Shown: one piece after another, positions 14,812 through 22,580 of the stretch
How the letters are laid out: each line of letters begins with the position of its first letter
How positions within the stretch are numbered: the stretch's first letter is position 1
NCBI GenBank assembly: GCA_964496275.1
Contig: CAZBYL010000033.1
Span: 1 to 27,554 of the forward strand
Length of the DNA stretch: 27,554 nt
Source of the DNA: CAZBYL01 sp964496275
Lineage (GTDB): Bacteria > Synergistota > Synergistia > Synergistales > Synergistaceae
Direction of reading: 5' to 3'
The notes under the pieces: model-generated
Told to the model about the DNA's origin: nothing
What the model saw: only the letters and a program-made list of their open reading frames with translations
Databases searched by the model: none
Program-made: the position numbers and the translations under genes

Positions 14812-15450
14812 ATGTCACAATCAGAAATAATGCTGGAAAATCGGCAAAACGTAATATCACAGGCAATAATGCTGTTCAAAAAAAATGGCGTAGAACACAC
14901 AACCATCTATGACCTCGCCCATGTTTGCCATCTCACTCCCAGATCGATATTCCGCTACTTCGGCTCAAAAGACAAGCTGATGGCGGAGGCGGCGACATGT
15001 TTTTGGGAAGAAATATACAGCGATATAGACAAAGCATACAAAGAAATAGCCTCGGAGGAAGAGGTTTCGGGACACAAGCAGCTCTCCGAAATGCTCTCCG
15101 CGCTTCCCAAGGCCTATAAAAAAATCAAAATATCCATAATGCTGCTCCAGGAAATGGAGCTCTACCTATTCAAGCACAAAGTTCTCTCCACCGAATTCAA
15201 ACCCTTTGAAAGCGGCACGGAAACCTTCCGCGCGCCCATTCGCGAAGCCCTCGAAAAGGGCAAAAAAGACGGCTCCATGCGCAAAGACATGGACGTATTC
15301 CGCACCCACAACCTGATAATCAACACACTTGTGGGAGTAATGGAAAAGCAGGCCTATGTAGACTTGGACGACAAAATGAAAACAAAACTAAACGCGGAAA
15401 AACAGCTAAAAGACGCCTGCGACATGATACTCCTGTTCGTCAGGGCATAA
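14812..15450 (+). CDS. TetR/AcrR-family transcriptional regulator
   Basis: ATG at 14812 follows GGAAGGAG at about 8 bp; the upstream in-frame ATGs at 14782-14793 overlap or precede that site. The 212-aa protein has the N-terminal TetR helix-turn-helix: AIMLFKKNGVEHTTIYDLAH, then the recognition helix LTPRSIFRYFGSKDKLM (about 41-57). The rest is an all-helical ligand-binding and dimerisation domain with no assignable ligand. It is divergent from the DMT exporter at 13335, a frequent regulator/exporter layout. No terminator follows, and the tRNA promoter lies directly downstream. Confidence 0.92.
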   Translation: MSQSEIMLENRQNVISQAIMLFKKNGVEHTTIYDLAHVCHLTPRSIFRYFGSKDKLMAEAATCFWEEIYSDIDKAYKEIASEEEVSGHKQLSEMLSALPKAYKKIKISIMLLQEMELYLFKHKVLSTEFKPFESGTETFRAPIREALEKGKKDGSMRKDMDVFRTHNLIINTLVGVMEKQAYVDLDDKMKTKLNAEKQLKDACDMILLFVRA

Positions 15451-15463
15451 ATCGCTCCGTCTC

Positions 15464-15491
15464 TTGACAAAAGCGAAATATAATGTAAAAT
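15464..15491 (+). promoter_or_regulatory. Promoter of the tRNA pair
   Basis: Consensus TTGACA (15464-15469) and TAAAAT (15486-15491) with 16-bp spacing, about 37 bp before tRNA-Tyr. It is the strongest promoter match in the window, as expected for stable RNA genes. Confidence 0.7.
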
Positions 15492-15527
15492 ATCTTCTCG
15501 TGAGCTGTGTTATGCAGCCCTTTGCGT

Positions 15528-15613
15528 GGTAGGATGGCCGAGTGGTCAAAGGCAACAGACTGTAAATCTGTCGGCGGGAGCCTACGCTGGTTCAAATCCA
15601 GCTCCTACCACCA
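15528..15613 (+). tRNA. tRNA-Tyr (GTA)
   Basis: 86 nt including an encoded CCA. Acceptor GGTAGGA pairs with TCCTACC. The anticodon loop CTGTAAA gives anticodon GTA (15562-15564). A long variable arm, normal for bacterial tRNA-Tyr, precedes the T arm CTGG-TTCAAAT-CCAG. Thirty-five bp separate it from tRNA-Thr, so they are probably co-transcribed. Confidence 0.96.
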
Positions 15614-15648
15614 TTTTTATGCCCAAATGCCCTTACCGCATAACAGTT

Positions 15649-15724
15649 GCCGCCTTAGCTCAGTAGGTAGAGCACATCCATGGTAAGGATGGGGTCTCCG
15701 GTTCGAGTCCGGAAGGCGGCTCCA
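15649..15724 (+). tRNA. tRNA-Thr (GGT)
   Basis: 76 nt with encoded CCA. Acceptor GCCGCCT pairs with AGGCGGC; D stem GCTC/GAGC; anticodon stem CATCC/GGATG with loop ATGGTAA, giving anticodon GGT (15682-15684); T arm TCCGG/CCGGA. The gene is complete. Phage-type DNA begins about 80 bp after its 3' end, so it is the probable integration target. Confidence 0.96.
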
Positions 15725-15736
15725 GTGATAGCAACG

Positions 15737-15769
15737 ATTCCTGAGGTCTGAGACTTCGGGAATTTTTTT
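15737..15769 (+). terminator. Terminator of the tRNA operon
   Basis: ATTCCTGAGG (15737-15746) pairs with CTTCGGGAAT (15754-15763), two wobbles, 7-base loop, followed by a T run to 15769. It lies 13 bp after the tRNA-Thr CCA end. Confidence 0.85.
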
Positions 15770-15773
15770 GTCC

Positions 15774-15791
15774 GTACTCAATATGTACTCA
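15774..15791. repeat. 7-bp direct repeats at the tRNA/prophage junction
   Basis: GTACTCA occurs at 15774-15780 and 15785-15791, an 11-bp period. Its place between the tRNA terminator and the first phage gene fits an integrase arm-binding site in a left attachment region; this is inference because the integrase and the other junction are not in the window. Confidence 0.4.
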
Positions 15792-15821
15792 AAAAGAAGA
15801 GGGACCCTACCGGGCCCCTCT
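15791..15821 (-). terminator. Terminator of the prophage early operon
   Basis: On the minus strand AGAGGG-GCCC and GGG-CCCTCT (15821-15798) form a 9-bp stem with one internal mismatch and a 4-base loop, followed by TCTTTTT. It overlaps the last codons of the gene at 15807, so termination is coupled to the end of that frame. Confidence 0.8.
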
Positions 15822-16259
15822 AACCATCTTCGCCGATTTTAATCGTCGCATCTGCTCCGCCTCGCGCCACTCACGCACCAAGTGATATATGCTAAGCACG
15901 CCGGAGAGTTTGGAGCAGATTTTTCTCCGCTTGCAGTACAGTACAGACCCCGACTCCTCGAAGTCGTAAGCCTGTTGGCCTTCAAAGTAGTATAGTTCTA
16001 CAAATTTGCCTTCTTCTGCCCTCAGTTTTTGCAGGCAGCCGACTATTCTGTCGATTATAATTTTTAAGTTATTGCTTTCCCTGTCTCCCTCTACATACCG
16101 TTCTATTGCCGACACACCGGGGCCGCCTTGTACTGGCTCACCGTGGTTGGGCGCCAATACTAATGATGTGAGATAGTCCCGGCGCTGGTCAGATGCGCGG
16201 CAGATTTCCGGGAAGAGTGCCAATATAGATTCTATAACTTGAAATTCGTCTTTTGTCAT
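15807..16259 (-). CDS. Phage regulator, ArpU/RinA-like (sigma-factor-related) candidate
   Basis: The 150-aa protein is the last gene of the early operon, where Gram-positive phages carry late-gene activators of the ArpU/RinA/DUF1492 type. Features agree: SAIERYVEGDRESNN in the middle, then IIIDRIVGCLQKLRAEEGKF, a VELYYFEG segment, and a helical C-terminal region (about 100-140, SVLYCKRRKICSKLSGV) that could be a helix-turn-helix. Resemblance is by pattern, so the family is tentative. The ATG (16259) overlaps the primase stop by four bases. If it is a late activator, its late-gene targets are missing downstream, where the host tRNA lies. Confidence 0.6.
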   Translation of the reverse strand: MTKDEFQVIESILALFPEICRASDQRRDYLTSLVLAPNHGEPVQGGPGVSAIERYVEGDRESNNLKIIIDRIVGCLQKLRAEEGKFVELYYFEGQQAYDFEESGSVLYCKRRKICSKLSGVLSIYHLVREWREAEQMRRLKSAKMVRGAR

Positions 16260-18520
16260 TCGATTGTAAACCCCCTATAGCTCGCAGTCCGGAACTCTTC
16301 ACACTTTCGCTTGCGCTGTATCATTGTTGTCTTGAAACGCCTGATAAATGCTGTGCGGTTCAGCGGCAGATGGCCGCATTTTTTGCACCAGCCTGTGTAT
16401 ATTTCATATAGGCGCCCACGCTCATATTCCCCGGCCATGATTTCATCTTCGATGAATGATACAACGGGGTTGACGTCTCTTGCGAAATTTTCCAGTGTGT
16501 CTACTTGGTCGGCCGGCACGGAAAACTGTCTTGCTTCGCGCAGTATTTTATATCCTGCGAATGCCCAGTTGAAGATCCCTGGCAAATCCGCGAGTAGTTT
16601 AGCCGTAAGTTCCCGATCTGCCTTATATTCTCCGGGACCCGGTTCATCGACAAAGCGTGCGTTAAAATTTACAAAGCATATCCGACGTAAGAAACCGGTA
16701 GTAACATCGCGCGATTTGATGTAGTCATTGCAGGCGCTGATGAATTTTGCACGCGTGCGGAATTCTACGAAGTCGCGGCCTTTGTAGCAGCCGTTGACGG
16801 CGTCTCCTACGACTAGCTGTTTAAATATTGACTCCGCGCCTTTGACGTCGGTTTGCGTTTCGCTCGATATGTTGAGGATGGATGAGTATAGCCGAATCCT
16901 TTGAAAGGGTTCTACGAGTCCCGACATTTCTACATTGGAGATGTTTCCGGCTCCGAATACCGCCGCCATTACATCAAGGAATACGGATTTGCCGTTGGCT
17001 CCGTCTCCTAGGAGGAAGAAGCATTTTTGCAGTGAGCAGTCATTAAACAGGACGTAGCCGGCTATTTCCTGCAAAAGATTTGATTTTCGCTCGTCCCCTT
17101 CGCAGATTTCTTCAACAAATGATATCCAGCGCTGAGAGAAGGCTTCCGGATTGTAATTATAGTCAGCCTGAATCGAGCAAAGGTCGCCCTCGCAATGGGT
17201 GCGAAATTCGCTCGATTCAAGCTCAAGCGTACCGTTGCGGAAATTGAAGATGGGTTTGCGGTCAAGCAAGTCGGTGCTTATGCACTCGCCTTTTAGGAGT
17301 TTAAAAACGCTCGATACTCTCCCGCCGGTGCGATAGTGGCCGAAGGTATCCGCTATGTAACGCATGATTTCCGCGTCTCCCCGTCTCTGCCAGAAGCCGC
17401 CGGAGTATTCGTAGAAACCGAGAGCCTCGAAAAATTTTAATTTGCGCGATTCCGCCAGCTCTTTGCATATTAGGTCTTCTGCCGGAGGGCTCATTGCTTG
17501 TTTGACGACTTCTTTTGTCCAGCTCACGGGGAATTGTTTCACTTTTTCCAAGAATTCCATCATTTCCGGTCTGCCGACAAAACGTCCTGCCTCGAATACA
17601 AATTTTTTAAATTCATCTTTGTTTTCAATCCGCTCCGCCAGTACTTCTATTCCCGACCTGGCTCCGGCAATAAGGACATCCAGTTTGCCGCCTGCACAGT
17701 AGTAATCGCTTACGTCTTTTACTTCTAGTTCTCCGCAGGTAAATTCAATATGATGCCGGAAAAACGCCTCCGCCATTTTTAGCGTAAACCCTGTTCCTGC
17801 GCTGTCGCTGTCGAAGCACATGAATACCCGCCCTGCGTGTTTGCAAATGTCAAGTATTTGCTTCAACGCGTCTTTGTTAAAAAAACCGGAAATGGGGCTG
17901 AGAACTCTATATCCCTCGATATCAAATGACATAGCGTCAAACGCGCCCTCGGCAATTACAAGAGGTGTCTCTCTATCCAGCGTATGGAGTCCCCAAGGGA
18001 TATTCTCAACAGTACCCTCCAGCTTTGCCTTTTTATACTTAGACCCTCCGCTCCCTCGCTCCCTTGTAACAACGTACGCCACATATCCGTTTTTGTAGTA
18101 GGGGATTGTCAGTCGCGCCCCGTCGAAGCCCAGGCGCATTGTTTTAATGTAGTTTTCTGATAAGTGCCTTGATTTAAGGTATTCCCAATCCTCCGGGCGC
18201 AGCGCCTCATGCCACATTTGCACAGCGTTGCAGAGGTTTTGTGTGGTTTCGCGCCAGCCCTGAGATGTCCCGCCCAGCTCTCGTATCGCTGCACCTCTGT
18301 CGCCGCCGTGGCGTGCAAGAGCGCATAGGTCTATGACGTCGCCGCCGACTCCAAGTTTGAAGTCGTACCACCAGTCTTCGTAGACTACGAGGCATGTTTT
18401 GTTGCCTCCGCGGTCGAGTGAGTAGGTGCGGTCGCCCGGGCTGCGGACGTCCCAGCCCAGTATGTTGCGGGCATAATCTAGGATATTGTTCTGCGTCTTT
18501 ATTTCAGAAATATTTGCCAA
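16256..18520 (-). CDS. Phage primase-helicase, P4/D5 type
   Basis: TTG start at 18520 after AGGGGGT; no ATG is available nearby. The 754-aa protein combines three parts. The N-terminus (1-85) resembles a CHC2 primase zinc domain that has lost its Cys/His ligands. A Toprim-like domain has Glu191-Gly192 and DSDSAG (237-242). A D5_N/SF3 helicase domain has Walker A GDGANGKS (505-512), motif B near 546-555, sensor Asn598 in SACNDYI, and RR 612-613. The C-terminus (about 685-754) is a D5-type winged helix (LYEIYTGWCKKCGHLPLNRT). It would initiate phage replication as a hexameric helicase with primase activity. It overlaps the RecU-like gene by 22 bp. Confidence 0.9.
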   Translation of the reverse strand: MANISEIKTQNNILDYARNILGWDVRSPGDRTYSLDRGGNKTCLVVYEDWWYDFKLGVGGDVIDLCALARHGGDRGAAIRELGGTSQGWRETTQNLCNAVQMWHEALRPEDWEYLKSRHLSENYIKTMRLGFDGARLTIPYYKNGYVAYVVTRERGSGGSKYKKAKLEGTVENIPWGLHTLDRETPLVIAEGAFDAMSFDIEGYRVLSPISGFFNKDALKQILDICKHAGRVFMCFDSDSAGTGFTLKMAEAFFRHHIEFTCGELEVKDVSDYYCAGGKLDVLIAGARSGIEVLAERIENKDEFKKFVFEAGRFVGRPEMMEFLEKVKQFPVSWTKEVVKQAMSPPAEDLICKELAESRKLKFFEALGFYEYSGGFWQRRGDAEIMRYIADTFGHYRTGGRVSSVFKLLKGECISTDLLDRKPIFNFRNGTLELESSEFRTHCEGDLCSIQADYNYNPEAFSQRWISFVEEICEGDERKSNLLQEIAGYVLFNDCSLQKCFFLLGDGANGKSVFLDVMAAVFGAGNISNVEMSGLVEPFQRIRLYSSILNISSETQTDVKGAESIFKQLVVGDAVNGCYKGRDFVEFRTRAKFISACNDYIKSRDVTTGFLRRICFVNFNARFVDEPGPGEYKADRELTAKLLADLPGIFNWAFAGYKILREARQFSVPADQVDTLENFARDVNPVVSFIEDEIMAGEYERGRLYEIYTGWCKKCGHLPLNRTAFIRRFKTTMIQRKRKCEEFRTASYRGFTIE

Positions 18521-18891
18521 TCGAAAACGACCCCCTCGCTCGGAGCCAATGAGCCATTTTTACCCAGCTTGGACGCTACAAGCTGCGCGTCAAAGCGAAT
18601 TAACTTATGGCTCTGCACAAACCACACCAGGAAAAACCCGCCGGTTTTAACTAAGTTATTTACCTGCGATAACTTTGCTTTTGAGAGAGGCCAAGCCTCC
18701 GCCTCGCACTCTTTAGTGTCAAATGTCCATGCTTTTGAGGGAGAGAATACTTCATAGTCGAACGGCTCTCCCTCGATATAGGTGCCATCGTTTAAGCGTT
18801 TCGGGTGATTTTTGTGTCCGTGTATGCCCACAGAATCAAGGTATTTAAGCACTCTGTCCATTTCGCGTTCTAAGTGTGCTCCCTTACGCAT
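18499..18891 (-). CDS. RecU-like PD-(D/E)XK nuclease (Holliday junction resolvase-like)
   Basis: ATG at 18891 overlaps the previous gene's stop (ATGCGTAA), giving 130 aa; longer frames run into that gene. Features in order: basic MRKGAHLEREMDRVL, HKNHPKRLNDG, Asp45 in FDYEV, then the nuclease core WTFDTKECE (Asp58, Lys60), PLSKAKLSQVNNL, and TGGFFLVWFV. This order matches RecU/PrfA-type resolvases (catalytic Asp, Asp/Glu-x-Lys, conserved Gln). It probably resolves branched phage DNA. The protein is shorter than host RecU (about 200 aa), as usual for phage forms. Confidence 0.72.
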   Translation of the reverse strand: MRKGAHLEREMDRVLKYLDSVGIHGHKNHPKRLNDGTYIEGEPFDYEVFSPSKAWTFDTKECEAEAWPLSKAKLSQVNNLVKTGGFFLVWFVQSHKLIRFDAQLVASKLGKNGSLAPSEGVVFDWQIFLK

Positions 18892-19069
18892 GACGCCACC
18901 CATACTCTTTGGCCAACTTGCAAAGATCGGCCTGAGCGCTTTCGGCAGAAAAGAACTCTTTGTTGCTGTATTTTTTCCGATTGCAGAATATTGCATACAT
19001 GCCGGAATTGACCCGCTGTATGTATAACTCCTCCATATTCAGTGTATAAAAAGTATAGGGATTGGTCAT
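18884..19069 (-). CDS. Small phage protein, unknown function
   Basis: The ATG at 19069 overlaps the methyltransferase stop (TAATG) and follows GGAGGTGG, giving 61 aa. It begins MTNPYTFYTLNMEEL and ends KLAKEYGWRHA. It has no motif I recognise. It is charged, soluble and aromatic-rich, without membrane segments. Overlaps at both ends support it as part of the operon. Confidence 0.7.
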   Translation of the reverse strand: MTNPYTFYTLNMEELYIQRVNSGMYAIFCNRKKYSNKEFFSAESAQADLCKLAKEYGWRHA

Positions 19070-20421
19070 TACGCCACCTCCTGCTGGGCTATGTTTATGC
19101 AATTCGAGGCAATCAATACCTTCGCTACAGGGGGACATACACTGTTGCCGGCCATACGAACCTGTGCGCTTTTGGGCAGAGGCTTGCCTTTATACTCAAA
19201 ATCAATTACATAATTCTCGGGGAATCCCTGAGCGCGATAAAGTTCACGTGGCTGTAACATTCTCATGCCGATATCTGTTATAACGTAGTTCTCCCCGTTG
19301 ATATGAACTTGAATAAGGCTCATGCGGTTTTCCCCTGTCGCTGTGGGCATTGGCTCTGTCAGGCTACATCCGTGCCTTTCTTTGCCGTAGTATTTATCGA
19401 GGAACGCCATCACTAAACCCGTTTTGCCGCTCCCCCCCGGCATAACAGTCCCCATCGGCTCATCTATCGGAGCGGCTGATGATGTTCCAAATTGCCGCAT
19501 TAAAGTACATGCACAGAGTCCGTATCTATTTGAGCTGTCAACTACCATGAGAGGTTCAGATATAGCCTGTCCACGTACTTCTTTTCCGCTTTGTTTGCCG
19601 TGGTACTGAGATAGGAATGCGGAAACCATACTATCTCTACAAATATGGTCACAGCAGCTTACGTTGATAAGAAAGGGCTGAGGATTCTGTAAAACATATT
19701 TAATCACACCTTTGGCTATACGTTTCATCGTATTTTCGGCAAGGGGCTTTTCTCTGCTGAAAATACTTGGGCATGGAATAGTCCAATCGATGCACTCTGC
19801 GGCTGTATGATACGGCGTGCCTGTTTCAGGGCCGTGTGTCTTTTCCGGCCAAACTATGGGGTCTCCGTCACAGCGAGCTATGAGAAAAAAACGCTTACGG
19901 ATGGTTGGCGCTCCATAATCGCAGGCTCTTAATTCTTTATGTTCGACTATGTACCCGAGTTCTCGCAGTGCGTTTAAAAATGTTTCAAACGTTTCTCCCG
20001 CCAATGTCTTAATCGGCTGTCCGTTTTCGTCCAGGGGACCCCATGACCGGAACTCACTCACGTTTTCCAAAAAAATAACTTTCGGATGAACTTCACGCGC
20101 CCAGCGAATAACAACCCATGCAAGAGACCTAATTTTCTTTGACTTCGGAGCGCTTCCTTTTGCGCGTGAAAAATGCGTGCAGTCGGGGCTTGCCCAGAGC
20201 ATACCGACAGAACGCCCCCCGCACACATCAACAGGGTTAAGCTCCCAAACGTCTGTTATGTAATGTTTTGTTTCTGGATGATTTGCCGCGTGCATCGCTA
20301 TTGCCTCGGGGCTATGATTTACGGCTATGTCGGGGCTGAATCCCATTGCCATCTCAAAACCGCATGACGTGCCTCCTCCACCAGCGAATAGATCAACATA
20401 GATATCCATCGGGCCTATCAT
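19069..20421 (-). CDS. Phage DNA (cytosine-5) methyltransferase
   Basis: ATG at 20421 follows GGAGGCG at about 7 bp and overlaps the previous stop (ATGA). The 450-aa protein has C5-methyltransferase motif I DLFAGGGGTSCGFE (10-23), motif IV ASPDCTHFS with catalytic Cys81 (PDC rather than the usual PPC), motif VI FLENV (118-122), motif VIII APTIRKRFFLIAR, motif IX RELYRAQGFP and motif X GNSVCPPV. Between VIII and IX the recognition region has three repeat-like blocks around ISEPLMVVDSSNRYGL, IDEPMGTVMP and LTEPMPTATGENRMSL, seen in other phage enzymes. No restriction enzyme is adjacent, so it likely protects phage DNA from host restriction. Confidence 0.92.
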   Translation of the reverse strand: MIGPMDIYVDLFAGGGGTSCGFEMAMGFSPDIAVNHSPEAIAMHAANHPETKHYITDVWELNPVDVCGGRSVGMLWASPDCTHFSRAKGSAPKSKKIRSLAWVVIRWAREVHPKVIFLENVSEFRSWGPLDENGQPIKTLAGETFETFLNALRELGYIVEHKELRACDYGAPTIRKRFFLIARCDGDPIVWPEKTHGPETGTPYHTAAECIDWTIPCPSIFSREKPLAENTMKRIAKGVIKYVLQNPQPFLINVSCCDHICRDSMVSAFLSQYHGKQSGKEVRGQAISEPLMVVDSSNRYGLCACTLMRQFGTSSAAPIDEPMGTVMPGGSGKTGLVMAFLDKYYGKERHGCSLTEPMPTATGENRMSLIQVHINGENYVITDIGMRMLQPRELYRAQGFPENYVIDFEYKGKPLPKSAQVRMAGNSVCPPVAKVLIASNCINIAQQEVA

Positions 20422-20759
20422 TTCAACGCCTCCGGCATGTCGAGCGGACGCCAATATTCATAAAAATACGTAGAGCATTTACGATATATTGCTAGCATTG
20501 GCAGTGTATAGCCATGTAATCCCGCCCCGTTGTTACAAACAAGGATATATTCGTCTTTCGGCGCGGGCTCTTCGCTCTGTTTCCGCCAGCGGTATTTTTC
20601 GCGGAGTGCGGCGAGCTCAGATTCTAGCTTTGCGATTTTAGCGAACACAAACCCTCTGTCTTTCAAGAACTCCACGCCAAGGAGAATTATGTCCTCTTCA
20701 TCCATGGGCGTTTTATTCGCCGCGTCTCTTGCTATTTCTATTAAACTTTTCTTACTCAT
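20418..20759 (-). CDS. DUF551-like small phage protein
   Basis: ATG at 20759 follows GGAGGCGGAAGA and overlaps the previous stop (ATGA), giving 113 aa. The N-terminal half is helical with a short coiled-coil stretch (KIAKLESELAALREKYRW). The C-terminal half resembles DUF551: WRKQSEEPAPKDEYILVCN followed by a terminal YWRPLDMPE, the usual Trp-x-Pro ending. DUF551 proteins are common in phages and have no known function. Confidence 0.65.
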   Translation of the reverse strand: MSKKSLIEIARDAANKTPMDEEDIILLGVEFLKDRGFVFAKIAKLESELAALREKYRWRKQSEEPAPKDEYILVCNNGAGLHGYTLPMLAIYRKCSTYFYEYWRPLDMPEALK

Positions 20760-20959
20760 TCTTCCGCCTCCGCGTTCCAACAGTGGCGGCACGTCCATTC
20801 CTGTTCAGCGCATTTAGGTTCCACCATTCCAAACGCGCGTATGCAGGCGCATTCGATGAGCCCGTTTCTGAGATTGTGTCCCAATGTTGTTATCTGATGC
20901 GGTTCAAATAATTCACTATCTAATTTGATGCCTTGCATTACTTTTTCGAGCCTAGTCAT
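20756..20959 (-). CDS. Small Cys-containing phage protein
   Basis: ATG at 20959 follows GAGGAGGAAG and overlaps the stop of the 43-aa gene upstream (ATGA), giving 67 aa. The tail has cysteines spaced CAC...C...CRHC, suggesting metal binding: ECACIRAF, then PKCAEQEWTCRHCWNAEAEE. The upstream extension to 21106 in this frame is the shadow of the 43-aa gene. I do not recognise a family. Confidence 0.65.
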   Translation of the reverse strand: MTRLEKVMQGIKLDSELFEPHQITTLGHNLRNGLIECACIRAFGMVEPKCAEQEWTCRHCWNAEAEE

Positions 20960-21087
20960 TGTTCTTCCTCCTCGCACTTCCGACATTTCATCGGTGCACC
21001 ATCTATTATCGTCAGCCCGTATCCGAAACGTTTGCATTTGTATTTGAACCCGCCCAATACTAAGTATGGGCAATTTATAGGACACAT
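20956..21087 (-). CDS. 43-aa Cys-rich miniprotein, zinc-ribbon-like
   Basis: This frame is below the usual 60-codon cut-off. ATG at 21087 overlaps the helicase stop (TGATG) and follows GGGAGGG at about 10 bp; the TGA (20956-20958) overlaps the next ATG. The peptide starts MCPINCPYLVLGG and ends with MKCRKCEEEEQ. Two CxxC-type pairs (Cys2/Cys6 and Cys35/Cys38) plus Cys18 suggest a zinc knuckle. Overlap at both ends makes it a convincing operon member. Confidence 0.75.
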   Translation of the reverse strand: MCPINCPYLVLGGFKYKCKRFGYGLTIIDGAPMKCRKCEEEEQ

Positions 21088-22580
21088 CACCGTAGGTCCC
21101 TCCCAAGAAAGAATCTTGTTATGATTGCGCCGGCTTCTGATTTTGTGATGCCCTCTGTATTAAATTCCGGCAGGAACCGCTTTACCATTTCGATTTGTTT
21201 GTCTGTAGCCCGATATTCGCCCCATTTGTCGGCGCGGGTTTTGTCCCACAGATTTCTCATGTCATCATAGTTAGTGCATAGGCTTCGATAGATATCATCA
21301 AGTGCCTTTTGATAGGGCACTTTTCGCCCCTGCCATAGGACTCGCCCCAATTTATCGGGAGCAGGGAGTCTAAAGCGCGGTTTGCCGAGAATTAGATCCC
21401 CGCGCGCGGTGCGGAAGAAGTTTATCCCGTGCAGGTTATATTTCCTGCCTTTGGCCCAGAGGTTGACGATCTGTGCGTTGCGTATCCAGTATTTCGGCGT
21501 GTCCATGACGCGCTGTATATCGTCGGGCAGGTCAAAGATGTCTTCGTTTTTCAGCATATCCTGCGGGTCTAGCAGGCTTGCGTCTATGCCGAGCAGAGAG
21601 GGCGCTGTACAGAGGTTTATCGCTGAAGCCCCGACGCAGTCAATGAGTGTCAGAGATTCTTTCCCGGGATATAGTCTTGTTCCGCGCCCTACCATTTGTG
21701 TGTAGAGAGCGACGTTTTTTGTAGGCCGGGCAATTATCACTGTCTCGATGTTTGGCAGGTCTGTTCCTTCGGTAAATACCATGCAGTTGACGATGCATTT
21801 CAATTCCCCGCGTTTGAATCTCTCAAGGGTAAGAGACCTATCTTTACCACCTATAACGACCTCACTGCCGGGGATTTCCCGCGCTATTGCCTCTGCATGT
21901 GCCACCGAAACGGCAAAGATAAGGGTCTGCCCTTTAGCGAACCGACGGTACGCGTCGGCAATTGCCTGATTTGCGGAGGCGATGTTTACCGCCGCTTCAA
22001 GTTCATCAGCCGAATAATCACCCAGCCGACTGGATACGTCACGCAGGTCGAAACCAATATCGCAGCGCAGGCAGTGTATGTTGCTGAGATAACCATTTTT
22101 TATCCCCCATTCAAGGTCACGCTCGAAGATGATGTCTTCAAATATGTCCTCAAGGCCTACACCGTCCCCGCGATTCGGGGTGGCGGTGAAGCCGAGAGTG
22201 AGCCGCGGTTTAAAGTGGGCAAGAATTTTGCGGTAGCTCTGTGCTGCTGCGTGGTGAGCCTCATCTACTACTACAATATCAAACATGTCGGGCGGGAATT
22301 TTTTGAGGCGGCGCACGATTGAGGGCACAGAGGCGGAGATGATTTCTTCAAAGCAGCTATGGCTATCGCCCTGCTCAATGCCGACAGGTACGTCAAAATA
22401 TTTCACGGGCTGCCGCACGAGCTCATCACGATGCGACAGTATGAGCATACGTCCGCGGCGTGGGATGTTTGCAAAGGTGACTGTTTTGCCCATGCCTGTG
22501 GCCATTTGTATGAGGTAGGCTCCCCTTTCGGGGAGCGCCTCGATACATTCTTGCTGGTATGGTCTTAATTTCATCATCAT
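21087..22580 (-). CDS. Phage DEAH-box helicase (SF2)
   Basis: The 497-aa protein has SF2 motifs in order: LRPYQQECIEAL (Q-like), Walker A MATGMGKT (26-33), motif Ia LILSHRDELV, DEAH (106-109), motif III GFTATP (130-135), then TEGTDLPNIETVI, and motif VI QMVGRGTRL. The last 130 residues hold a short C-terminal extension. It resembles the RecG/XPB-like DNA helicases standard in siphophage replication modules. ATG overlaps the stop of the DUF669 gene (TGATG). Probably works with the primase and Sak4-like ATPase in phage DNA replication or recombination. Confidence 0.93.
   Translation of the reverse strand: MMMKLRPYQQECIEALPERGAYLIQMATGMGKTVTFANIPRRGRMLILSHRDELVRQPVKYFDVPVGIEQGDSHSCFEEIISASVPSIVRRLKKFPPDMFDIVVVDEAHHAAAQSYRKILAHFKPRLTLGFTATPNRGDGVGLEDIFEDIIFERDLEWGIKNGYLSNIHCLRCDIGFDLRDVSSRLGDYSADELEAAVNIASANQAIADAYRRFAKGQTLIFAVSVAHAEAIAREIPGSEVVIGGKDRSLTLERFKRGELKCIVNCMVFTEGTDLPNIETVIIARPTKNVALYTQMVGRGTRLYPGKESLTLIDCVGASAINLCTAPSLLGIDASLLDPQDMLKNEDIFDLPDDIQRVMDTPKYWIRNAQIVNLWAKGRKYNLHGINFFRTARGDLILGKPRFRLPAPDKLGRVLWQGRKVPYQKALDDIYRSLCTNYDDMRNLWDKTRADKWGEYRATDKQIEMVKRFLPEFNTEGITKSEAGAIITRFFLGRDLR

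Noticed and set aside
21696..22322. 208-codon plus-strand frame
   Set aside because: Antisense to the DEAH helicase gene across its motor domain; no family resemblance.
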